DNA from: an uncultured Parabacteroides sp.
GTDB lineage: Bacteria > Bacteroidota > Bacteroidia > Bacteroidales > Tannerellaceae
Reading direction: 5' to 3'
Length of the DNA: 6,156 nucleotides
Assembly (NCBI GenBank): GCA_900547435.1
Contig: URGO01000171.1
Coordinates: 1 to 6,156 of the forward strand
Position 1 is the stretch's first letter, and every line of letters begins with the position of its first letter. Of the stretch, positions 1 to 6,099 are shown piece by piece. Below the pieces are notes generated by a model, which made no database searches, had not been told where the DNA came from, and saw nothing but the letters and a program-made list of their open reading frames with translations. The position numbers were made by a program, and so were the translations under genes.

Positions 1-617
1 TATTCGTCTTGGGGAGCCCCCTCCGGAATCAACATTTGTTGCGGAATATTAACGCCTACTTTATACGGACGGAAATCAATGATGGGCAAATGCCAATAGT
101 TCCGCATGGAAAATCCGACACAAAACAGGTAAGCGTATGTCGCCACAAACCAATATACTTTGAAAGAATAGCCGGGAAGCGCCCGTTGGTTATACACAAA
201 AGCGATAATCGCGGCTATCAAAAGAATAATATTCTTGTAGAAAGTCTCCCAATTGGAAAGAATCACGGCATCCCCGAAGCATCCGCAATCCGCCACCGGA
301 TTATACAAAGCCAGGTAAAGCGTTAGCGGAGTCATGAATACCATCATCAGCAAAGTCAGAAAAGAAGCATATCGCCGATAAGCGCCCAGCAGCATACATG
401 CGCCCAAGGTAAACTCTACCGCCGCCAGATTGATGGAAAAAGGAACCGCCAGCCATTGCAGATTGTCCAAGCCGAACGCTGTAAAGTATTCGCCGACCTT
501 GATAGCGCCTCCGACCGGGTCAATCGCCTTTACGGTTCCGGAAAACAGGAAAACAATCCCCAACAGGAAACGACACACATAAGCCGCAAATTCTTTTATC
601 CTTTCTTTATATTCCAT
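1..617 (-). CDS. DoxX/MauE-like membrane protein, 3' part outside the window
   Basis: The frame is open from ATG at 617 to the window edge, giving 205 codons with no stop. The protein has an N-terminal helix (about residues 12-28), then hydrophobic segments near 56-80, 84-105, 127-142 and 153-170. Between the third and fourth lies a DCGCFGDA motif (110-117). Four helices with a CxCFGD motif are typical of DoxX/MauE-type membrane proteins, which are often tied to thiol or quinone redox chemistry; the substrate is unknown. From memory, Bacteroides homologues are longer, with a further C-terminal domain, so roughly the second half is probably missing. The gene begins 6 nt after the DUF1599 stop, and that stop overlaps an AGGA (622-625) four bases before the ATG, a rare Shine-Dalgarno-like site here. 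This suggests coupled translation in a two-gene operon. The family call is firm; the biochemical role is not. Confidence 0.85.
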   Translation of the reverse strand, partial: MEYKERIKEFAAYVCRFLLGIVFLFSGTVKAIDPVGGAIKVGEYFTAFGLDNLQWLAVPFSINLAAVEFTLGACMLLGAYRRYASFLTLLMMVFMTPLTLYLALYNPVADCGCFGDAVILSNWETFYKNIILLIAAIIAFVYNQRALPGYSFKVYWFVATYAYLFCVGFSMRNYWHLPIIDFRPYKVGVNIPQQMLIPEGAPQDE

Positions 618-623
618 ATTATC

Positions 624-1160
624 CTAAAAACTCAACTTGATCAATCCGAATAAAGCATAATTTACCATATCCATATAATTGGCCTCTACCCCCTCCGAGA
701 CCAACGTTTCCCCGTTATGGCTCTCAATCTGCTTCGTCCGGTATATCTTCATCAGAATCAGATCGGTGTAAGAACTAATCCGCATACTGCGCCACGCCTC
801 ATCGTAATCATGGTTTTTGGCATACATCAGTTCTTTCGTCTCGGTCATGTATTTATCATATAACGACAAGGCCTCTTCATTGGTAATGTCTGTCGTATCG
901 GCATACCCCAACGCCAATTGAATCAATCCGATAATTCCATAGTTGACAATTGCGATAAATTCCGGGCGAATGCCTTCGTCAATCATACTTACTCCTTTCG
1001 TTTCCAGACTCCGGATGCGATTGGCCTTGATGAATAGCTGGTCGGTTACCGACATCGGGCGCATGATACGCCACGAAGGACCATAATCCTCCAATTTCTT
1101 GGCATACAACTCCCGGCAAATAGCGATTACCTGTTCAAATTGTTTTTTTGTATCTGGCAT
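624..1160 (-). CDS. DUF1599 (nucleotide modification associated domain 1-like) protein with two internal repeats
   Basis: This 178-residue protein matches what I recall of DUF1599 proteins in Bacteroidales; Pfam, as I remember it, renamed the family Nmad1. It consists of two copies of one unit, about residues 15-84 and 107-177. Both keep a YAK...DY...W..MR stretch (20-34 and 113-127), a TD pair (39-40, 132-133), a conserved Arg in the next helix, an EG pair (62-63, 156-157) and VNY...GLI/FGLI (72-80, 166-173). No signal peptide or membrane span is evident, so it is probably cytosolic. The frame could start at 1199, but I prefer ATG 1160: the extra 13 residues look non-coding, they would run into the repeat region, and family members begin near MPDTKKQFEQ. 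The DoxX gene follows after 6 nt. The function is unknown; the family name suggests nucleotide chemistry, which nothing here proves. Confidence 0.88.
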   Translation of the reverse strand: MPDTKKQFEQVIAICRELYAKKLEDYGPSWRIMRPMSVTDQLFIKANRIRSLETKGVSMIDEGIRPEFIAIVNYGIIGLIQLALGYADTTDITNEEALSLYDKYMTETKELMYAKNHDYDEAWRSMRISSYTDLILMKIYRTKQIESHNGETLVSEGVEANYMDMVNYALFGLIKLSF

Positions 1161-1198
1161 AACATTTAAATTAATGAATGTCCGCAAACGTCCGTTCA

Positions 1199-1271
1199 AG
1201 AGGACGAGCTGACAAGATTCACGCCTATAGGAATATTCCCTTGTCTACTTGTCGCCTTGTTCACTTGTCTC
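1199..1271. repeat. CTTGT-type intergenic repeat with 8-nt period
   Basis: On the plus strand 1240-1271 is four consecutive 8-nt units that all begin CTTGT (cttgtcta, cttgtcgc, cttgttca, cttgtctc). Before it, 1203-1216 carries GACGAG and CTGACAAG, the inverted version of the same word, and 1230-1239 is a perfect palindrome GGAATATTCC. The same vocabulary recurs in the spacer at 3998-4102, so this looks like a repeat family rather than chance. It would lie in the 5' leader of the DUF1599 transcript. Whether it acts in RNA folding or is a passive repeat cannot be told. Confidence 0.6.
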
Positions 1272-1286
1272 TGACGAATAGAAGAG

Positions 1287-1323
1287 CTTTGCGGATATTC
1301 GTCTGAATTATATCGCAAAGATA
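1287..1323 (-). promoter_or_regulatory. Probable promoter for DUF1599-DoxX, overlapped by an inverted repeat
   Basis: Read on the minus strand, 1323-1316 is TATCTTTG, an exact match to the TAnnTTTG -7 box of Bacteroidota primary-sigma promoters. I see no TTTG at the expected -33 position, so the match is one-sided. Transcription would begin a few bases lower, near 1309, leaving a leader of about 150 nt before the ATG at 1160. The box sits in an inverted repeat: CTTTGCG at 1287-1293 pairs with CGCAAAG at 1314-1320, with partly matching flanks (GATAT/ATAT). The spacer holds no convincing terminator for the preceding gene. Confidence 0.5.
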
Positions 1324-1363
1324 CTTTTTTAATACATCCCCGCTCTGTATCATCATGTTAAAT

Positions 1364-3109
1364 TTACTTTAGGAGCAATTTCCGGACATTCTCCCGCATT
1401 TCCCGGATAGCGGAGCTATTGACTTTAGGCTCTTTGGTCAATACCGAATCGGCCGCCGCTTTCAGTTTTTCCGGATAATGATAGTCGGGTTCCGCATAGA
1501 GCCGGACCAAAAGATAATAGGGGTAAATACGTTCCGGCAAGATGCGGAGGGCATAAAGCAACGTTTTCTCCGCTTCCTGATACCGGCATAGGGCCTGTTC
1601 GTTCTTGGCTAACATATAATGAATCATCGGATCGGCACTAAGGCGTGTCGCGCGCTTCAATAAGCGTACCGCCTCTTGCGGATTTCCGGATTTGGACTGG
1701 CATTGTGCCGCTTCAAAAAGGACTTCCGGCTTATGCGATAACCGGGATGCCAATCTCAAATAATCATCGGCTATGGAAGAATAGGCCTGACTTTGGTAAA
1801 GGGTTTGAAGACGGCTCCATCCCCGGTATGCCGGATAATAGTCTTTTTGACAGAAGAGGGCATACCCTCCTATGAGCATGGAGGTGACCAATAGGCCAAT
1901 CGTTATTGTTTTCAGGCGGGGTGCCGGGGAAATTTGAATTTCCGGAGTGGCACTTATAGCCCCGAGGGATATGAATAATAACCAAAATTCCGGCAATTGT
2001 AGGGGATAGGAAGCACAGGCGAATAGCATGAAAGCAATCAAACAGGCTATGATTCCGGTCCGTCTTTGTTTCTGGGCATAATAACCTATGCTTCCCAGCC
2101 AAAGCAAGAAAAGAGATAAAGAGAGCACGCCTTGTTCGGCACCGATTTGTAAAAACTCATTGAACGCATATTCCGGACAACCGGCAACAAGAGCCTCTTG
2201 GGGTGTCGCTTGTTGGAGATAATCCGCTTGGGCTTGGGCGTATGCAGCCGGGAATCCGCCTAATCCGGTCCCGGATAAGGGATGCCGGGTGATTACCTCC
2301 GTTGTTACCTTCCAAAGCAAGAAACGCCCGTCGGCGGAATCTTTTTTCAGATGATAGCCCATATAAAGACACCCCATGCCGAATAAACATCCCGCGACTA
2401 AAAGAACGCGTAAGTATTTCGGATGCTTTTGTGCAAATAGCTGAACTTTCGTCCGGTTCCATTGGTAAACCAGATATCCGCAACCGATAAGTGCGGCTAA
2501 CCAGGCCGTACGACTCATGCCGGCCGGAAGTACCAATAATATAGCCATTACGCAAAGCCAACCATAATACTTGGGGAAAGGCTTATGGTGCCGGGTGAAG
2601 GAAAGGCAGATAGGGAGCAGTAGGGCGAGATACCCGCTATAAGGACCGGGATTGTAAAAGGTTCCGGTAATATTGAACAAGGAGTGGTTGGACAAAGCCC
2701 ATCCGTGCAACTGGGCCATGCCCAACAGGGCTTCGGACAAGCCTCCTAACGTCAGTAGCAGGAGGATAAATCCAGCGAGCGGTCTGTACAGAGTGAGGGC
2801 TTGTCGTAAGATGAACCATAATCCGATAAGTTGTGTGGCCAATGCCAGCTTCTCCGGTTCTGGATTCAATTTCCAGGAATAGGTCAGCAGGATGGAGAGG
2901 TAATAAGCAATCAACAAGCCATCGGCCACGTTTAGCTTTAGCATTTTCTTTTGGAACAGGCTCACGAATAAGGCCAGGTAACCTATCCCCATCACCAGGT
3001 GAATCCAAAATACTTTCCCCATGACCAGCCCATTGGCCAATCCCTCTCCGGAAACAAAAGGGGTATAGAGAAGCAATAGGCAAAAAATGCAGAATAAAAA
3101 CAACAACAT
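1364..3109 (-). CDS. O-antigen ligase/polymerase-like (Wzy_C) membrane protein with C-terminal TPR region
   Basis: This 581-residue protein has about a dozen hydrophobic segments between residues 1 and 420, including 1-18, 34-53, 60-77, 109-130, 153-171, 182-197, 234-252, 327-345, 372-386 and 401-419. Wzy_C/WaaL-type motifs are visible: GTFYNPGPYSGYLA (149-162), SRTAW (199-203), GRFLLW (261-266), HPLSGTGLGGF (276-286) and AFNEFLQIGAEQG (315-327). This superfamily joins lipid-linked glycans to lipid A, to each other or, in PglL-type enzymes, to proteins. Residues 430-560 form paired helices resembling TPR units (GNPQEAVRLLKRA at 475-487, RYQEAEKTLLYAL at 509-521) and are probably periplasmic. 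It starts 3 nt after the signal peptidase stop, so the two are surely co-transcribed. No glycosyltransferase or flippase is in the window, so the acceptor is open; protein glycosylation is possible but inferred. An out-of-frame ATG at 3116-3114 opens a different reading frame and is not the start. Confidence 0.87.
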   Translation of the reverse strand: MLLFLFCIFCLLLLYTPFVSGEGLANGLVMGKVFWIHLVMGIGYLALFVSLFQKKMLKLNVADGLLIAYYLSILLTYSWKLNPEPEKLALATQLIGLWFILRQALTLYRPLAGFILLLLTLGGLSEALLGMAQLHGWALSNHSLFNITGTFYNPGPYSGYLALLLPICLSFTRHHKPFPKYYGWLCVMAILLVLPAGMSRTAWLAALIGCGYLVYQWNRTKVQLFAQKHPKYLRVLLVAGCLFGMGCLYMGYHLKKDSADGRFLLWKVTTEVITRHPLSGTGLGGFPAAYAQAQADYLQQATPQEALVAGCPEYAFNEFLQIGAEQGVLSLSLFLLWLGSIGYYAQKQRRTGIIACLIAFMLFACASYPLQLPEFWLLFISLGAISATPEIQISPAPRLKTITIGLLVTSMLIGGYALFCQKDYYPAYRGWSRLQTLYQSQAYSSIADDYLRLASRLSHKPEVLFEAAQCQSKSGNPQEAVRLLKRATRLSADPMIHYMLAKNEQALCRYQEAEKTLLYALRILPERIYPYYLLVRLYAEPDYHYPEKLKAAADSVLTKEPKVNSSAIREMRENVRKLLLK

Positions 3110-3112
3110 ACC

Positions 3113-3982
3113 TCATTTTACGGTTTTAAGGAAACGGTCCCAACGGAATTCGTCCGTATAGGGGTCAATCGATTTCCAGATTTTCCAGACTTTTCCTACG
3201 ATATATTCTTCCGGCAACAATCCCCAATAACGGGAATCTTGCGAATTTACTCCATTATCTCCTCCCATAAAGTAATAATTTTTCCGGAAACGATACGTGG
3301 AAATCGGTTCCTGATTCAGGTAGACCACCGAATCCTGGTAACTCAGTTCTCCTTGTTGTTCCCATTCGATTACCTTTTTATAAAGCAGATAGTTGGTGCG
3401 GTTCATCCTGATTTCATCTCCTTCTTTAGGAAGATAGAGCGGACCGAATTGCCGGATGTTCCAGGAAAGCAATGAGTCGAACGGGAAGGCCCGGTAGACA
3501 TTCTCGGCAAACATATCCGGAGACATTCGGGAAATCTGTTTTTGTGCCGCCGGATTCCCCAAGGTGTCTGTCCGTTGATTAATCCGATAATAGCCGTTCC
3601 GGATCCATACGGAATCACCGGGCAGGCCTATGCATCGCTTTACATAATATTTCAGCAGGTGCATTTCTATCTTTTCCCAGGTATGCGGGTGCGGGAAATG
3701 AAAGACCAGTACATCGTTCCGTTGTATGGAATGCAATCCGGGTACGCGGTAGATCGTTACCCGTTTCCCGTCCAAGGCATCCGTCAAATTAAATAGTCGC
3801 GGACCTATCAGTAGCTTGTTGACCAGCACATAATCGCCCGGTTCCAAGGTCGGCTCCATCGAATCGCTGGGAATCTTGAAAGAACAAACCACAAATACTT
3901 GCATGACTATCCAGGCCGCGACCAGCCCCGCGACACTCAGAAAAATATTCAGTATCCAGTCTATCCATTTATTTATGTTCAT
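3113..3982 (-). CDS. lepB: Signal peptidase I
   Basis: This 289-residue membrane-bound serine/lysine protease would release exported proteins from the membrane by cutting after the signal peptide. One N-terminal membrane helix (about 8-33) precedes the catalytic region. The family boxes are all present: IPSDSMEPTLEPGD (37-50) with nucleophile Ser41, YVKRCIGLPGD (113-123) with general base Lys115, and GDNGVNSQDSRYWG (241-254). Between the lysine box and the last box lie about 115 residues, a long cap-like region rich in Tyr and charged residues, as is common in Bacteroidota. The family and active site are certain. It is probably an additional, operon-specific peptidase rather than the main one, because it sits between a transglutaminase lipoprotein and a Wzy_C protein; that is inference. 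The gene follows a 120-nt repeat spacer, and I found no TAnnTTTG promoter box there, so it probably depends on upstream transcription. Confidence 0.95.
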   Translation of the reverse strand: MNINKWIDWILNIFLSVAGLVAAWIVMQVFVVCSFKIPSDSMEPTLEPGDYVLVNKLLIGPRLFNLTDALDGKRVTIYRVPGLHSIQRNDVLVFHFPHPHTWEKIEMHLLKYYVKRCIGLPGDSVWIRNGYYRINQRTDTLGNPAAQKQISRMSPDMFAENVYRAFPFDSLLSWNIRQFGPLYLPKEGDEIRMNRTNYLLYKKVIEWEQQGELSYQDSVVYLNQEPISTYRFRKNYYFMGGDNGVNSQDSRYWGLLPEEYIVGKVWKIWKSIDPYTDEFRWDRFLKTVK

Positions 3983-3997
3983 TGCATTTATTTTTTA

Positions 3998-4102
3998 GTT
4001 AACGAGTTGACGAGGCTTCAGTTAACGAGGCTATCAAATAAAAACCTTGTTATCTGTAGCCTTGTTTCTATGGCCTTGTCTCTGTAACCTTGTCAACTCC
4101 TC
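3998..4102. repeat. Intergenic tandem and inverted repeat able to form a long hairpin
   Basis: Plus strand 4045-4102 holds four units that begin CCTTGT, with lengths 15, 14, 14 and a last partial one (starts at 4045, 4060, 4074 and 4088). Opposite them, 3998-4035 carries the inverted word as GTTGACGAGG and GTTAACGAGG. The outer arms 4004-4015 and 4088-4099 pair at 11 of 12 positions, and pairing continues inward with mismatches and a bulge to about 4037/4066. It fills nearly the whole spacer between the transglutaminase and signal peptidase genes. No run of U directly follows the hairpin on the transcript, so a simple intrinsic terminator is unlikely; it could protect or process the mRNA, or be a passive repeat. 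Confidence 0.65.
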
Positions 4103-5500
4103 TCAATATCTCCTGATTGTATCTCCTTGCACGAAGCATATCCGTTCTCCGCCCATTTTCCCTTTCCGGTCTATCATCGCCCTCAGCAAAGTATTCTTTG
4201 GAATGCCGTGCAGCAGGTAGCCCTCCGGAAGAGTATCACAAAGATAATGCAAACGGGCGAAATATTGTCCGTTTTCCTCCCAATAAGCTAAAGTAGAAAG
4301 TACATCCGCATAGTCACTCCGTTGCTTGGGGATAAAGAGCGAAACGGACTCATCGGCATTGGACCGGAATTTATGAATATCCCCGCAACTATCCACATGG
4401 AACGGATGGGTCACATAACGCAATGTCCCCGAATTGTCCCGGTCCTCCTCGGCTACGATGAAAATATCATCCACAACCACCTCCGGAAAAGCACACCGCT
4501 TGCCATCCCGTTCCCCAATCAGTAACGGGCGCCATTGCCGGTTGTTGTAATTGCACAGGTAAACCAATCCTTTTCCATTCCCTACCGGAACATCGCAATC
4601 CACCTGTATCGGGGTGTTCGGGGCCATATATTCCGTGGTAACCAGGCGAAGCAAGGGGTTCTTCAACGGAGTCCGGTAGTTGTCCGTCTCCGGATAAACC
4701 GGATTCCCGTAAGGCGCGAACTCGTACCGGTAGACTACTGGCGGTGTAACGAATGCATGGGTGAGGTGTTCTTTCAATTCCCCCGGCGGTTCGTTCTCCG
4801 GGGCATAGGGCAGGAATTCCCCGTCATTGCTCAACACATTCCCCCAGTAATGACTTCCATCCCGGTGCGACCATTGCGTGTAGTCAATCGTGGCAGGAAT
4901 CCCCACGGCACGCAGAATATGGGTGGAAAGCAGCAACATCCCGTCACACTTCCCGGTACGTGTCCGGTATATCTCTTCCACGGAGGGATAATGCTTGGGA
5001 GCCGCACCCTCTAAAAAGGTTAGATGAAATTGTGCGTGGATAATCCGTGCGGCTTCGGCTATGCTCTCCGGTTGCAGGCTATCCAACCGGGGCAAGTAGG
5101 TCTCCATCAATTGCCGGCGCATCCCGCTCGGCATTTCATACAGGCACCGGTAGGGCAACACATACCGACAAAAGTCCGCAAACGGAATATCCCGGTTCCA
5201 AACTTTCTCCCGGACTTGAAACGCCAGTTCGATGTTCTCGATGAGGTAATCGGCCGTTAATGTCCGGCAATCGGCTATTTGCTGATTATTCAAGTCATAC
5301 CCGAAATGATACGGCATGTTCTCAATCAGGAACACCGCCGCCCGGTGTTTCAGGCTATCCCCCTCATAATGCCGCAATACCTTTTCCAGTTCCGTCCAAT
5401 TAGCACCGGCATAGTGCAAAGCTAACTCCAATCCGTTGTCCTTGTCTGAACAGGACAGGAATAAGAGGCATAGCGTGATGTAGATATAGAAAATTTTCAT
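4103..5500 (-). CDS. Transglutaminase-like domain lipoprotein
   Basis: The 465-residue protein begins with a short hydrophobic signal ending LLFLSCSD, giving lipidated Cys17 followed by Ser-Asp, so it is probably an envelope lipoprotein. After an Asn/Tyr-rich helical part (about 20-165) comes a transglutaminase-like core: TGKCDGMLLLSTHILRAVGI (182-201) with candidate catalytic Cys185, then GSHYWGNV (215-222) with candidate His217, then DGEFLPYAPENEP (226-238). The usual acidic residue of the W-x-P-x-D pattern is not obvious; the aligned place seems to be Ala233, with Asp226 or Glu235 as alternatives. Residues about 285-465 look beta-rich and may be a binding domain. Such folds act as cross-linkers, proteases or deamidases, and the sequence does not decide which. 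The gene lies 32 nt after the thioredoxin-like gene and before the signal peptidase. The start is fixed by the signal peptide. Confidence 0.82.
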   Translation of the reverse strand: MKIFYIYITLCLLFLSCSDKDNGLELALHYAGANWTELEKVLRHYEGDSLKHRAAVFLIENMPYHFGYDLNNQQIADCRTLTADYLIENIELAFQVREKVWNRDIPFADFCRYVLPYRCLYEMPSGMRRQLMETYLPRLDSLQPESIAEAARIIHAQFHLTFLEGAAPKHYPSVEEIYRTRTGKCDGMLLLSTHILRAVGIPATIDYTQWSHRDGSHYWGNVLSNDGEFLPYAPENEPPGELKEHLTHAFVTPPVVYRYEFAPYGNPVYPETDNYRTPLKNPLLRLVTTEYMAPNTPIQVDCDVPVGNGKGLVYLCNYNNRQWRPLLIGERDGKRCAFPEVVVDDIFIVAEEDRDNSGTLRYVTHPFHVDSCGDIHKFRSNADESVSLFIPKQRSDYADVLSTLAYWEENGQYFARLHYLCDTLPEGYLLHGIPKNTLLRAMIDRKGKMGGERICFVQGDTIRRY

Positions 5501-5532
5501 AAAAGTGAATTTAGGAAAAGTGTCCTGTTAGC

Positions 5533-6003
5533 CTATTCATCTACATATTTGATAGCTTTGAAATAAAGTTCTTTTAGAGCTTCATTATGAGTAGGGTTGC
5601 CAACCAGCAAAACATCATTGGATTCATTCATAAGGAAAGTATGAAAAACATCATCTTGGGGCAAATGCGGATTGAGCCGTTCGAAATCACCATTTAAATC
5701 ATAAAAAACAGTATGTGGAAAATTGATTTCTTTTAGAATAACTTCTGCTTCTTCCATATTTGGCGTATGTAAAATAAATATTACACCAAAGTTAGTGTTA
5801 GTTGCATTTTCTAGTATAAACATATGGTATGGCATCAAAGCCAGTAATTTACAATCAGTACAATCTTTGGGATCAACATAAATAATCATTTTAAATGGAC
5901 GATTTAGCAATGTGCTATCTGGCACCGGTTGCTTTCCTCGTTTTTTAGCAATTAAATTTGAGGGTAAAGAAATTTTATGCTCTTTAAATGCACGTAATTC
6001 CAT
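5533..6003 (-). CDS. Thioredoxin-like lipoprotein gene with lost 5' end; first remaining ATG at 6003
   Basis: The largest ATG-initiated product is 156 residues. It shows a thioredoxin-like pattern: strand MIIYVD (39-44), CTDC redox-type motif (48-51), helix to about 65, strand FGVIFIL (72-78), then PHTVFYDLNG (96-105) and a late VLLVGNP (131-137) that resembles the family's closing strands. I recognise this as the small redoxin/TlpA-like lipoprotein type found in Bacteroidales beside small secreted peptide genes; that context is from memory. The true protein surely starts earlier, because the same frame continues upstream through a lipobox (see 6004-6081). Translation from 6003 would give a cytosolic fragment without signal peptide, yet with the whole redox domain. 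The gene is much richer in A+T than its neighbours: 15 of 60 bases are G or C at 5701-5760, against 33 of 60 at 4501-4560. Whether it is still expressed is unknown. Confidence 0.75.
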   Translation of the reverse strand: MELRAFKEHKISLPSNLIAKKRGKQPVPDSTLLNRPFKMIIYVDPKDCTDCKLLALMPYHMFILENATNTNFGVIFILHTPNMEEAEVILKEINFPHTVFYDLNGDFERLNPHLPQDDVFHTFLMNESNDVLLVGNPTHNEALKELYFKAIKYVDE

Positions 6004-6081
6004 TTCTAACGCATTTTTGGATTCACTATTATGTGCGCAAGAACTTCCTATTAATCCAATGATAAGAATAATATAATAACA
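6004..6081 (-). other. Signal-peptide and lipobox remnant of the thioredoxin-like gene, no start codon
   Basis: In frame with the gene below, the codons from 6081 downward read CYYIILIIGLIGSSCAHNSE, a hydrophobic core followed by lipobox IGSSC with the lipid-acceptor Cys encoded at 6039-6037. The codon before it (6084-6082) is TAA, and no ATG, GTG or TTG occurs in this frame between 6081 and 6004. The only nearby ATG (6082-6080) is out of frame and runs to a stop within 18 codons. The sequence shows a signal peptide whose beginning is missing; loss through an insertion at about 6081 is the best explanation, a one-base indel the main alternative. Confidence 0.65.
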
Positions 6082-6095
6082 TTAGTGTCCACTAA
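6082..6095. repeat. Inverted repeat TTAGTG-TC-CACTAA at the junction
   Basis: Six bases on each side pair perfectly around a 2-nt centre. It overlaps the TAA that closes the lipoprotein frame upstream and may be part of the terminal repeat of the insertion sequence. Confidence 0.5.
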
Positions 6096-6099
6096 AAAA

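Noticed and set aside
9..326. Plus-strand ORF of 105 codons opposite the DoxX gene
   Set aside because: It is antisense to a frame encoding a recognisable DoxX protein and its product has no recognisable pattern.
1161..1199. Upstream start of the DUF1599 gene at 1199
   Set aside because: The 13 extra residues do not resemble the family's N-terminus as I recall it and would extend into the repeat region.
1324..1363. ATACA/TGTAT hairpin downstream of the Wzy_C gene as terminator
   Set aside because: A five-pair stem followed by A residues, not U, on the transcript does not fit an intrinsic terminator.
2637..3116. Minus-strand ORF of 159 codons starting at an ATG that overlaps the peptidase stop
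   Set aside because: It is a shifted frame of the Wzy_C gene; its product is rich in Arg/Pro/Gly without membrane segments or motifs, while the frame starting at 3109 carries all family motifs.
4535..5014. Plus-strand ORF of 159 codons
   Set aside because: It is antisense to the transglutaminase core, whose catalytic motifs fix the coding frame.
5518..5527. AGTGTCC shared with the junction at 6084-6090, a possible second insertion sequence end
   Set aside because: Only seven bases agree and the lipoprotein frame is continuous up to its stop next to it; chance is sufficient.
5507..5530. Small AGGA...TCCT hairpin between the thioredoxin-like and transglutaminase genes
   Set aside because: The stem is only 4-5 pairs and no U run follows, so it is not a credible terminator.
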